Source of the DNA: Pseudomonas lurida
Lineage (GTDB): Bacteria; Pseudomonadota; Gammaproteobacteria; Pseudomonadales; Pseudomonadaceae
Assembly (NCBI RefSeq): GCF_002563895.1
Contig: NZ_PDJB01000001.1
Location: forward strand, 1,471,501 to 1,535,500
Direction of reading: 5' to 3'
DNA length: 64,000 nt
Shown piece after piece: positions 56,388 through 64,000 of this stretch (the first letter of the stretch is position 1; every line of letters starts with the position of its first letter). The notes beneath the pieces were generated by a model. The model was given only the letters and a program-made list of their open reading frames with translations. It ran no database searches and was not told the origin of the DNA. The position numbers and the translations under genes were made by a program.

Positions 56388-57863
56388 TCAGCTGCCCAGC
56401 GCCTTGGAGGCCAACCAGAACAAACCGGCCGACAGGGCGACGGTGGCTGGCAGGGTCAGTACCCAGGCCATCAGGATGGTTTTCACGGTGCCACCTTGCA
56501 GGCCGCTTTTGTTCGCGACCATGGTGCCGGCCACGCCCGACGACAGTACGTGGGTGGTGGACACCGGCAGCGCGAAGATATTGGCAAAACCAATCATGGT
56601 CGCGGTGGTGATCTGCGCCGACATGCCTTGGGCATAGGTCATGCCCTGCTTGCCGATCTTCTCGCCGATGGTCAGTACCACGCGCTTCCAGCCCACCATG
56701 GTGCCCAGGCCCAAGGCCAGAGCAACGGCGAGGATGACCCAGAACGGTGCGTATTCAGTGGTGGCGGTCAGGTCTTTGCGCAGCTTGTCGAGGTCGGACT
56801 TCTCACGGGCATCCAGGCCTGGCAGCTTGCCGACTTTCTTCGCGGTGTCATCCAGGCAGAGCAAATAGCGACGCACTTCAATGCGCTGGTCAGCGCTCAG
56901 CGAGTGATAGTCGGACACGCCCTTCAAGGTGTCCACCAGCGCGTTGATGGTCGGCTCGGTCTGCTGTGGGTTGCACTGGAACTTGCCCGGCAGGTCGTTC
57001 TTCACGCTTTTGCCCAAGGCCAGGAACTCGCCGAGCGTGGCGTTATTACGCTGGTAGAACTGGCTCAAGTGCACGGTAGCGTCGCGGGTACGTTCGATCT
57101 GGTAAGTGGTGCTGCCCAGGTCGAGTACGAACTGCGCCGGCACGATACCGATCAACACCAGCATAATCAGGCCAATGCCTTTCTGGCCGTCATTGGAACC
57201 GTGCACGAAACTCACGGCCATGGCGGAGATCACCAGGACCAGGCGGTTCCAGAACGGCGGGTGCTTCTTGTCATCGAGCTTGCGGCGCTGGTCCGGGGTC
57301 TTGTGCATCTTGGACAGCGGTCGCCACCATTTCAGGCCGATCAGCACCAGGGCTGCGACCAGGAAACCGGCCATCGGCGAAAACACCAGGGAGGCACCGA
57401 TATCCACCGCTTTCTGCCAGTTCACACCGTCAGCCAGGGGGATGTCATTGATCAGGGCATTGGCCAGGCCGACACCGAGGATCGAACCGATCAGGGTGTG
57501 GGAGCTGGACGCGGGGATACCGAAGTACCAGGTGCCCAGGTTCCAGGTGATTGCCGCCGCCAATAACGAGAAGACCATGGCCAAGCCATGGCCTGTATTC
57601 ACATTGATCAGCAACTCCACCGGCAGCAAGTGCACGATGGCGTAGGCGACACCGACACCACCGAGCAACACGCCGAGGAAGTTGAACACCCCGGAGAAGA
57701 ACACGGCCAGGTGCGGCGGCATGGCTTTGGTATAGATGACTGTGGCCACCGCGTTAGCGGTGTCATGAAAGCCATTGATGAACTCGAAGGCGAGGACAAA
57801 GGCCAGGGCGAGCAATAGGCTCACGAGAACCCAAGCATCCAGTCCGCTGAATAAATCGATCAT
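56388..57863 (-). CDS. pitA: Low-affinity inorganic phosphate transporter PitA
   Basis: 491 residues. The duplicated PHO4 signature is complete: FEFINGFHDTANAVATVIYTKAM near the N-terminus and FVHGSNDGQKGIGLIMLVLIG in the middle. About ten membrane helices plus a 130-residue soluble loop. Transports metal-phosphate complexes with H+. No clear Pho box faces this gene. Confidence 0.95.
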   Translation of the reverse strand: MIDLFSGLDAWVLVSLLLALAFVLAFEFINGFHDTANAVATVIYTKAMPPHLAVFFSGVFNFLGVLLGGVGVAYAIVHLLPVELLINVNTGHGLAMVFSLLAAAITWNLGTWYFGIPASSSHTLIGSILGVGLANALINDIPLADGVNWQKAVDIGASLVFSPMAGFLVAALVLIGLKWWRPLSKMHKTPDQRRKLDDKKHPPFWNRLVLVISAMAVSFVHGSNDGQKGIGLIMLVLIGIVPAQFVLDLGSTTYQIERTRDATVHLSQFYQRNNATLGEFLALGKSVKNDLPGKFQCNPQQTEPTINALVDTLKGVSDYHSLSADQRIEVRRYLLCLDDTAKKVGKLPGLDAREKSDLDKLRKDLTATTEYAPFWVILAVALALGLGTMVGWKRVVLTIGEKIGKQGMTYAQGMSAQITTATMIGFANIFALPVSTTHVLSSGVAGTMVANKSGLQGGTVKTILMAWVLTLPATVALSAGLFWLASKALGS

Positions 57864-58118
57864 GAAGGTTTTCTGACCCGGTCGTAAGGGGGCGCGATTA
57901 TGCCAGAAAACCTCGGTAATCGATGCACTAGCTGCTCATCGGTAACAATCTTCCCTGAAAAAAACAGGGCAAAAGGCGTGCATCCCAGGGTTTTCGGGGC
58001 TTTGGCAAGTCTTTGATTTATATGGCGCAGGGGGGCCATGAGGGAGGATTGTCACAAAAACGTCATCCCTGAAACATTTGTATGAAATTTTACGTAACGT
58101 GGTGGGATGCAGGCTAGT

Positions 58119-58145
58119 CGGCTGCTAGCTATGTGCTAGCAGCCG
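58119..58145 (-). terminator. Hairpin after small gene at 58176
   Basis: Perfect 11-bp stem CGGCTGCTAGC / GCTAGCAGCCG with loop TATGT, 30 bp beyond the stop at 58176. No T tract. Confidence 0.55.
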
Positions 58146-58175
58146 AGGCCAACCTTGAGGTTCAAACCGAATCGC

Positions 58176-58376
58176 TTATGGCTCTTCGGTTTTGAGTTCC
58201 TGCTCAATCTTTTGGATTTCCTGGGCAAACGCCTGGTCGAGCAGGCTGGCTCTTTTGCGCCATGGTTTGCGTTCAGGTTCGGGCTGGGCGGCGTAGGTGG
58301 TGACTTCCCCGCCGTAAACGTCCTTGTAACGTTGCTCCTGGCGCTCAAGTTCCGCGCGCAGTTCATCTTTCGTCAC
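58176..58376 (-). CDS. Small conserved hypothetical protein
   Basis: 66 residues from a GTG at 58376, with AGG 7 bp upstream (an ATG 2 bp further up is out of frame). Two charged helices ([20 protein letters not shown] and [21 protein letters not shown]) joined by a Pro/basic segment. No known domain. Confidence 0.65.
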   Translation of the reverse strand: MTKDELRAELERQEQRYKDVYGGEVTTYAAQPEPERKPWRKRASLLDQAFAQEIQKIEQELKTEEP

Positions 58377-58800
58377 ATCGTTACCTAATTGAGTTGAGAG
58401 TCAATACGTTGCAGCGTGATGCCGGAATGCGCCCTCGCGGGATTCCAAGTTGATGCGTGTAAACGTTCAACTTCGGAATAGGGAAGGGGCGTCACTTAGT
58501 GAGTGCAGTCATTCGAGGCCGGTAGTTGCAATCAACCATGCACCGCGTGTGCAGCAGCTGGCGAGCTCCGTTCCCGATAATGAAACCGGGCAGACCTGTG
58601 CACAGCGTGCATTATAGCGGCGCATTTGAATAACACTATCAGCATAAAGTTAAAAACCGTCAACTTGTGTGAGCGTTTTGTTACACGTGCGTATCGGTAA
58701 ATGCGCAAATGACTGGCGCCCTACATTTAATCCAACTTCAAACGTTATTAACCGCCCTTCATTTTCCTACCGCCGGCGGGCCGCTCATGGCAGGGTGACG
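58377..58800. other. Long intergenic region with a TATAAT element
   Basis: No gene seen. A TATAAT reads on the minus strand at 58616-58611, which would start a transcript with about a 230-base leader before the small gene at 58376. The leader holds a GGAAT/ATTCC-bounded hairpin (near 58421-58445). The 58620-58790 part is AT-rich. A small RNA or regulated leader is possible but unproven. Confidence 0.4.
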
Positions 58801-58805
58801 GGAAA

Positions 58806-58839
58806 TTGCGATAATCGAATGATCGTCCGATAATCGCAC
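58806..58839. promoter_or_regulatory. Paired PcaR-type operators upstream of pcaR
   Basis: Two CGATAATCG cores at 58809-58817 and 58828-58836, 19 bp apart. The right one sits in GTCCGATAATCGCAC, one base off the GTTCGATAATCGCAC sequence reported for PcaR sites in P. putida. About 100 bp ahead of the pcaR ATG. Suggests autoregulation. Confidence 0.75.
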
Positions 58840-58936
58840 AATGTTGTTGGCCCTGCCTTGTACATCTCGGCTGACGCAGCTTGTAATAGCAGCCAAAACC
58901 TCCCTTGCGGTCGACAATAAGAGAAAGGATCACGAC

Positions 58937-59779
58937 ATGAACGATCAATTGCGCAACTCTTTCGCATCAGTGGCGCCGCCGATCGTTGCCTCTCCGGCCA
59001 AGCGTATCCAGGCGTTTACCGGTGATCCAGACTTCATGACCTCCCTGGCCCGTGGCCTGGCCGTGGTGCAGGCGTTCCAGGAACGCAAGCGCCACCTCAC
59101 CATCGCCCAGATCAGCCACCGTACGGAAATCCCCCGTGCCGCCGTACGCCGTTGCTTGCACACCCTGATCAAGCTCGGCTATGCCACCACCGACGGGCGA
59201 ACCTATTCGCTATTGCCCAAAGTCCTGACCCTGGGCCACGCCTATCTGTCGTCCACGCCGCTGGCGGTGTCGGCCCAGCCTTATCTGGATCGCATGAGCG
59301 AGCAGCTCCACGAAGCCTGCAACATGGCCACCCTTGAAGGCGACGACATCCTCTACATCGCCCGTTCGGCCACCACGCAGCGCCTGATCTCCGTGGACTT
59401 GTCGGTGGGCGGCAGACTGCCGGCTTATTGCACCTCCATGGGCCGCATTTTGCTCGCAGCGCTGGATGACGCCTCGTTGCAGGATTATCTCGACCACGCC
59501 GAGCTGCAAACCAAGACCAGCCGCACCCTCACGACGCCCGAAGCGCTGTTCGAATGCCTGCAACAGGTGCGTCAGCAGGGCTGGTGCATCGTCGACCAGG
59601 AGCTGGAGCAGGGGCTGCGCTCCATTGCCGTGCCGGTCTATGACGCCTCGGGCCAGGTATTGGCCGCCCTGAACGTCAGCACCCACGCGGGCAGGGTCAG
59701 TCGCAGCGAGCTGGAGCAACGTTTCCTGCCAAGCATGCTCAGTGCCAGCCGCGAGTTGAGTGCACAGCTGTTTGCCTAA
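58937..59779 (+). CDS. pcaR: IclR-family regulator of beta-ketoadipate genes, PcaR
   Basis: 280 residues from the ATG at 58937 (AAAGGA upstream). N-terminal winged helix-turn-helix with LTIAQISHRTEIPRAAVRRCLHTL. C-terminal IclR effector domain with SVGGRLPAYCTSMGRILLAAL and GWCIVDQELEQGLRSIAVPV. It activates pca genes in response to beta-ketoadipate. First gene of a pca cluster; own operators at 58806-58839. Confidence 0.94.
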   Translation: MNDQLRNSFASVAPPIVASPAKRIQAFTGDPDFMTSLARGLAVVQAFQERKRHLTIAQISHRTEIPRAAVRRCLHTLIKLGYATTDGRTYSLLPKVLTLGHAYLSSTPLAVSAQPYLDRMSEQLHEACNMATLEGDDILYIARSATTQRLISVDLSVGGRLPAYCTSMGRILLAALDDASLQDYLDHAELQTKTSRTLTTPEALFECLQQVRQQGWCIVDQELEQGLRSIAVPVYDASGQVLAALNVSTHAGRVSRSELEQRFLPSMLSASRELSAQLFA

Positions 59780-59924
59780 GCTGTTCGGTGACCGCACAGA
59801 TCCCGGCTTGATCAATTGACGGTGTTTCCCCTGGCTTATTAATGTGCGGCAGCGCTGTTAGCGCCGCCCAATAATAACGACGACCCCAGGTCGTCAGCCC
59901 GCCATCGGTGTGGAAATAAAAACA

Positions 59925-61265
59925 ATGAATCAGCCCTCTGTCGGTACTGCGTTGGACGTCCAGTCCTTCATCAACACCCAGCCACTGTCACGTTATCAGT
60001 GGCGCGTGGTGATCCTGTGTTTCCTGATTGTGTTCCTTGATGGGCTCGACACTGCGGCCATGGGCTTCATCGCGCCTGCGCTGTCCCAGGATTGGGGCAT
60101 AGACCGCGCCAGCCTCGGCCCGGTGATGAGCGCCGCGTTGATCGGCATGGTGTTTGGCGCACTGGGCTCCGGCCCGCTGGCGGATCGTTTCGGTCGCAAA
60201 GTGGTGCTGGTGGGGGCGGTGCTGGTGTTTGGCGCATTCAGCCTGGCTTCGGCCTACAGCAGCAATGTCGATCAGTTGCTGGTGCTGCGCTTTCTCACCG
60301 GGCTGGGGCTGGGTGCCGGCATGCCCAATGCCACTACGCTGCTGTCCGAGTACACCCCGGAACGCCACAAGTCGCTGCTAGTGACCAGCATGTTCTGCGG
60401 CTTCAACCTGGGCATGGCCGGTGGCGGGTTTATCTCGGCCAAACTCATCCCGGCGTTCGGCTGGCATAGCCTGCTGCTGATCGGCGGCATCCTGCCGTTG
60501 ATCCTGGCGGTGGTATTGCTGGTATGGCTGCCGGAGTCGGCGCGCTACCTGGTGGTGCGCAACCGGGGGACCGACAAGGTGCGCAAGACCCTGTCACCCA
60601 TCGAGCCCTCTATCGTTGCACAGGCCAGCAGTTTCAGCGTGCCCGAGCAAAAAACCGTCAAGGCTCGCAACGTGTTTGCGGTGATCTTCTCCGGCACCTA
60701 CAGCGCCGGCACCTTGCTGCTCTGGCTCACCTACTTCATGGGCCTGGTGATCGTGTACCTGCTTACCAGTTGGTTGCCAACCCTGATGCGCGACAGCGGC
60801 GCCAGCATGGAACAGGCTGCGTTTATCGGCGCGCTGTTCCAGTTTGGTGGCGTGTTGAGCGCGGTGGGCGTGGGTTGGGCAATGGATCGCTTCAATCCCC
60901 ATAAGGTCATTGGCACGTTCTACCTGCTCGCCGGGGTGTTTGCCTACGCGGTGGGGCAGAGCCTGGGCAACATCACCCTGTTGGCGACCTTGGTGTTGAT
61001 CGCCGGGATGTGCGTCAACGGTGCGCAATCGGCGATGCCCTCCCTGGCTGCACGCTTCTACCCGACCCAGGGTCGCGCCACCGGCGTGTCGTGGATGCTG
61101 GGTATTGGTCGTTTCGGCGCGATCCTCGGTGCGTGGATGGGCGCGACCTTGCTGGGGTTGGGGTGGAACTTCGAGCAGGTGCTCACCGCCTTGGTGATCC
61201 CAGCGGCGTTGGCAACGGCTGCGGTTGTCATCAAAGGCATTGTCAGCCACGCCGACGCCACCTGA
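59925..61265 (+). CDS. pcaK: 4-hydroxybenzoate/protocatechuate MFS transporter PcaK
   Basis: 446 residues from the ATG at 59925. Aromatic-acid:H+ symporter family: LIVFLDGLDTAAMGFIAPAL holds the acidic first-helix motif, and GSGPLADRFGRKVVLV is the loop 2-3 motif. 12 helices. Located after pcaR, where pcaK lies in Pseudomonas. No PcaR core is seen in its 145-bp upstream gap. Confidence 0.92.
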   Translation: MNQPSVGTALDVQSFINTQPLSRYQWRVVILCFLIVFLDGLDTAAMGFIAPALSQDWGIDRASLGPVMSAALIGMVFGALGSGPLADRFGRKVVLVGAVLVFGAFSLASAYSSNVDQLLVLRFLTGLGLGAGMPNATTLLSEYTPERHKSLLVTSMFCGFNLGMAGGGFISAKLIPAFGWHSLLLIGGILPLILAVVLLVWLPESARYLVVRNRGTDKVRKTLSPIEPSIVAQASSFSVPEQKTVKARNVFAVIFSGTYSAGTLLLWLTYFMGLVIVYLLTSWLPTLMRDSGASMEQAAFIGALFQFGGVLSAVGVGWAMDRFNPHKVIGTFYLLAGVFAYAVGQSLGNITLLATLVLIAGMCVNGAQSAMPSLAARFYPTQGRATGVSWMLGIGRFGAILGAWMGATLLGLGWNFEQVLTALVIPAALATAAVVIKGIVSHADAT

Positions 61266-61280
61266 GGATGGCCACTTCTC

Positions 61281-61367
61281 CTGTGGGAGCAGGCCAGCCT
61301 GCGAGGCAGGCGAATCGGTCTGCCGATGAGCCTGTGCGATGCCGTCGCAGGCACGCCAGCGCCCACA
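61281..61367. repeat. REPIN-like inverted pair
   Basis: CTGTGGGAGCAGGCCAGCCT (from 61281) and TCGCAGGCACGCCAGCGCCC (from 61345) are imperfectly complementary, in the pcaK-pcaI gap. Confidence 0.75.
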
Positions 61368-61408
61368 TTGAACCCCGTTTGTCCAAACGATTAGCTAGGC
61401 AACAATTC

Positions 61409-61439
61409 GTTCGATAATCGAACACTGAGTCGATTATCG
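61409..61439. promoter_or_regulatory. Paired PcaR operators upstream of pcaI
   Basis: GTTCGATAATCGAAC (61409-61423) is a full palindrome, one base off the reported PcaR site. A second, inverted core CGATTATCG is at 61431-61439. Core-to-core spacing is 19 bp, exactly as upstream of pcaR. About 95-120 bp before the pcaI ATG. Confidence 0.85.
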
Positions 61440-61529
61440 GATTGTTTGACCCCTTTCCCCGGCTTAATCTTCAAGCACTTCGGCGCCACCTCAGCGCCTT
61501 TTTCGATCCACTCCGGGAGCCCGAACCCC

Positions 61530-62387
61530 ATGGCTGAAATCCTCGCGCTGCGTGACGCGGTGAAGCAATTTGTGAACGACGGTGACACCGTCGCTCTGGA
61601 AGGCTTCACCCATCTGATCCCTACGGCAGCAGGTCATGAAATCATTCGTCAGGGCAAGAAAGACCTGACGCTGGTGCGTATGACGCCTGACCTGATCTAC
61701 GACCAGTTGATCGGTGCCGGCTGCGCCCGCAAGCTGATTTTCTCCTGGGGCGGCAACCCGGGTGTGGGCTCCCTGCATCGCCTGCGCGACGCGGTCGAGA
61801 AGCAATGGCCGCAACCGCTCGACATTGAAGAGCACAGCCATGCTGACCTGGCCAATGCCTACGTTGCCGGTGCATCCGGATTGCCGTTCGCGGTGCTGCG
61901 TGCCTACGCCGGTTCCGACTTGCCCAAGGTCAACCCGCTGATCAAGACCGTGACTTGCCCGTTCACTGGTGAGGTACTGGCGGCGGTGCCGTCGGTGCGA
62001 CCGGATGTCACCGTGATCCATGCGCAAAAGGCTGACCGCAAAGGCAACGTGTTGCTCTGGGGCATCCTCGGCGTGCAGAAGGAAGCGGCCCTGGCGGCCA
62101 AGCGCTGCATCGTCACGGTCGAAGAGATCGTCGACGACCTCAATGCGCCCATGAACAGCTGCGTGCTGCCGACCTGGGCGCTGACTGCGGTGTGCCATGT
62201 GCCCGGTGGTGCGCACCCGTCCTACGCCCACGGCTATAACGAACGCGACAACCGCTTCTACCAGGCGTGGGACCCGATCGCCCGTGACCGTGCGACCTTT
62301 ACCGCCTGGATCAACGAATACATCCACGGCACTGCCGATTTCACTGAATTCCAGGCCAAGCTGGCCACCGCGCAGGAGGCCAAGTAA
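61530..62387 (+). CDS. pcaI: 3-oxoadipate CoA-transferase subunit A
   Basis: 285 residues from the ATG at 61530 (GGGAG upstream). CoA-transferase family I alpha subunit: VNDGDTVALEGFTHLIPTAAGHEIIRQGKKDL near the N-terminus and GLPFAVLRAYAGSDL in the middle. Transfers CoA from succinyl-CoA to 3-oxoadipate with PcaJ. Its stop overlaps the pcaJ start (TAATG). Confidence 0.94.
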   Translation: MAEILALRDAVKQFVNDGDTVALEGFTHLIPTAAGHEIIRQGKKDLTLVRMTPDLIYDQLIGAGCARKLIFSWGGNPGVGSLHRLRDAVEKQWPQPLDIEEHSHADLANAYVAGASGLPFAVLRAYAGSDLPKVNPLIKTVTCPFTGEVLAAVPSVRPDVTVIHAQKADRKGNVLLWGILGVQKEAALAAKRCIVTVEEIVDDLNAPMNSCVLPTWALTAVCHVPGGAHPSYAHGYNERDNRFYQAWDPIARDRATFTAWINEYIHGTADFTEFQAKLATAQEAK

Positions 62388-63166
62388 TGGCTTACTCGAC
62401 CAATGAAATGATGACCGTCGCCGCTGCGCGCCGCCTCAAGAACGGCTCCGTCTGCTTCGTCGGCATCGGCCTGCCGTCCAAGGCGGCCAACCTGGCGCGC
62501 CTGACCTCTTCGCCGGACGTGGTGTTGATCTACGAGTCTGGCCCGATTGGCGCCAAGCCTTCCGTATTGCCGTTGTCCATCGGTGACGGTGAGCTGGCGG
62601 AAACCGCTGACACCGTGGTGCCAACCGGTGAGATCTTTCGCTATTGGCTGCAGGGCGGACGCATTGACGTCGGCTTTCTCGGCGCCGCCCAGGTCGACCG
62701 ATTCGGCAACATCAACACCACGGTAGTGGGTGACTATCACCAGCCCAAAGTGCGCCTGCCGGGTGCCGGCGGCGCACCGGAGATCGCCGGTTCAGCCAAG
62801 AGCGTGCTGATCATCCTCAAGCAATCGGCGCGTTCGTTCGTCGACAAACTGGACTTCATCACCTCGGTCGGCCACGGCGAAGGCGGCGACTCGCGTAAGC
62901 GCCTGGGCCTGCCGGGCGCGGGGCCTGTAGGGATTATTACCGACCTGTGCATCATGGAGCCGGAAGAGGGCACCCATGAGTTCGTGGTCACCGCGCTGCA
63001 CCCTGGCGTCACTCGTGAGCAAGTGGTGGCGGCCACCGGTTGGGCGATTCGTTTTGCCGACCAGGTCGACACCACCGCCGAGCCGACTGAGCTCGAGCTG
63101 ACCGCCCTGCGCGACCTTGAAGCGCGCACCGCGGCCGCCCATGGCCAAGCGCCGGGAGAAGCCTGA
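62387..63166 (+). CDS. pcaJ: 3-oxoadipate CoA-transferase subunit B
   Basis: 259 residues; AGGAGG upstream. CoA-transferase beta subunit with the catalytic glutamate in LIYESGPIG (Glu50) and GFLGAAQVDRFGNINTTVVG. Coupled to pcaI before it and to pcaF after it (TGATG). Confidence 0.95.
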   Translation: MAYSTNEMMTVAAARRLKNGSVCFVGIGLPSKAANLARLTSSPDVVLIYESGPIGAKPSVLPLSIGDGELAETADTVVPTGEIFRYWLQGGRIDVGFLGAAQVDRFGNINTTVVGDYHQPKVRLPGAGGAPEIAGSAKSVLIILKQSARSFVDKLDFITSVGHGEGGDSRKRLGLPGAGPVGIITDLCIMEPEEGTHEFVVTALHPGVTREQVVAATGWAIRFADQVDTTAEPTELELTALRDLEARTAAAHGQAPGEA

Positions 63167-64000
63167 TGCGCGAAGTATTTATCTGCGATGCCATTCGTAC
63201 CCCCATCGGCCGTTTCGGTGGTGGCCTGTCTACCGTGCGTGCCGATGATCTGGCAGCGCTGCCGATCAAGGCGCTGATCGAACGCAACCCGTCGGTGGAC
63301 TGGAGTGCAATCGATGAAGTGTTCCTCGGCTGCGCCAACCAGGCCGGCGAAGACAACCGCAACGTCGCGCGCATGGCGTTGTTGCTGGCGGGCCTGCCGG
63401 ACAGCATTCCGGGGGTGACCCTCAACCGCTTGTGCGCCTCGGGCATGGACGCGGTCGGCACCGCTTTTCGCGCCATTGCCAGCGGCGAAATGGAGCTGGC
63501 GATTGCCGGCGGTGTCGAGTCAATGTCCCGTGCGCCGTTCGTGATGGGCAAGGCCGATGCGGCCTTCTCACGCAACCTGAAGCTGGAAGACACCACCATC
63601 GGCTGGCGTTTTATCAACCCGTTGATGCAGGCGCAGTACGGCGTGGATGCCATGCCGCAGACCGCTGACAACGTCGCCGACGACTACAAGGTGTCCCGCG
63701 CCGATCAGGACGCCTTTGCCCTGCGCAGCCAGCAACGCGCCGCCGCTGCCCAGGCCGCCGGTTTTTTCGCGGAAGAAATCGTGCCGGTACGGGTCGCGCA
63801 TAAAAAAGGCGAGACCGTCGTCGAACACGATGAACACCCACGGGCCGACACCACCCTGGAAGCCCTGGCCAAGCTCAAGCCAGTCAACGGTGCCGACAAG
63901 ACCGTCACCGCCGGCAACGCTTCGGGTGTGAATGACGGTGCGGCGGCGCTGATCCTGGCTTGCGCCGATGCCGTCAAGAAACACGGCCTGACCGCCCGCG
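63166..64000 (+). CDS. pcaF: Beta-ketoadipyl-CoA thiolase, 3' end outside window
   Basis: First 278 residues only; the frame is open to the window end. Thiolase catalytic cysteine Cys90 in NRLCASGMDAVG, plus GGVESMSRAPFVM and TAGNASGVNDGAAAL. Cleaves 3-oxoadipyl-CoA to succinyl-CoA and acetyl-CoA. ATG overlaps the pcaJ stop, so translation is coupled. Confidence 0.95.
   Translation, partial: MREVFICDAIRTPIGRFGGGLSTVRADDLAALPIKALIERNPSVDWSAIDEVFLGCANQAGEDNRNVARMALLLAGLPDSIPGVTLNRLCASGMDAVGTAFRAIASGEMELAIAGGVESMSRAPFVMGKADAAFSRNLKLEDTTIGWRFINPLMQAQYGVDAMPQTADNVADDYKVSRADQDAFALRSQQRAAAAQAAGFFAEEIVPVRVAHKKGETVVEHDEHPRADTTLEALAKLKPVNGADKTVTAGNASGVNDGAAALILACADAVKKHGLTAR

Noticed and set aside
58049..58066. 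Pho-box-like pair TTGTCAC-AAAA-ACGTCAT
   Set aside because: Spacing fits a Pho box, but four of 14 repeat bases differ from consensus. It also points away from pitA, and no suitable gene lies to the right.

Overview
This window looks like chromosomal core and near-core DNA from a fluorescent Pseudomonas (P. fluorescens group). The basis is high GC content, many GTGGGAGCGGGCTTGC-type REP/REPIN palindromes between genes, close matches to Pseudomonas proteins (QuiP-type acylase, braC/liv branched-chain uptake, pcaRKIJF, DinG, PdxH, RapA, NhaA) and Pseudomonas-style operon order. No tRNA, rRNA, CRISPR array, insertion sequence or prophage was seen.

Layout, left to right. (1) 1-10.4 kb: the ligase-associated DNA-repair set (PdeM phosphoesterase, Lhr-type helicase, ATP-dependent ligase, MBL exonuclease). 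It is split into two halves by a five-gene basic amino-acid ABC transporter operon (order J-Q-M-O-P) and a 370-bp hairpin-rich repeat. (2) 10.5-18 kb: QuiP acylase, a GST, a block of SEC-C/YchJ/LEA/DUF6231 proteins, an OmpA lipoprotein, a collagen-like exported protein and a CopD-like membrane protein. (3) 18-27 kb: dinG, a family-42-like glycosidase with a Gly/His tail, a serine hydrolase, an OmpA lipoprotein with a Lys/Ala/Pro tail, pdxH, a frameshifted small gene and a glycine-zipper lipoprotein. (4) 27-34 kb: nhaA, a cysteine-synthase-like enzyme, a FAD protein, a lipoprotein, and a divergent SDR/LysR pair. (5) 34.07-36.53 kb: a four-gene, translationally coupled bufferin-type RiPP operon (DUF2282 precursor, DUF692/MNIO enzyme, DUF2063 partner, DoxX). 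(6) 36.8-41.8 kb: livFGMH and the binding protein. (7) 42.2-48 kb: DUF2288, a divergent tubulin/FtsZ-like GTPase, an MHYT-GGDEF-EAL protein and a YkgJ protein. (8) 48-58.4 kb: an MFS transporter, rapA, an aminotransferase/RidA/LysR group, small proteins (one a 38-residue membrane protein) and pitA. (9) 58.8 kb to the end: the protocatechuate (beta-ketoadipate) genes pcaR, pcaK, pcaI, pcaJ and the start of pcaF, with paired PcaR-type operators before pcaR and pcaI.

How the genes work together: the two transport operons each have a hairpin with a T-rich tail between the binding-protein gene and the permease genes, which fits partial termination giving excess binding protein. The bufferin genes make, modify and presumably handle a copper-binding peptide. 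The pca genes convert 3-oxoadipate to succinyl-CoA and acetyl-CoA under PcaR control. The two most novel items are the tubulin-like GTPase at 42760-44937 and the bufferin operon at 34074-36527.
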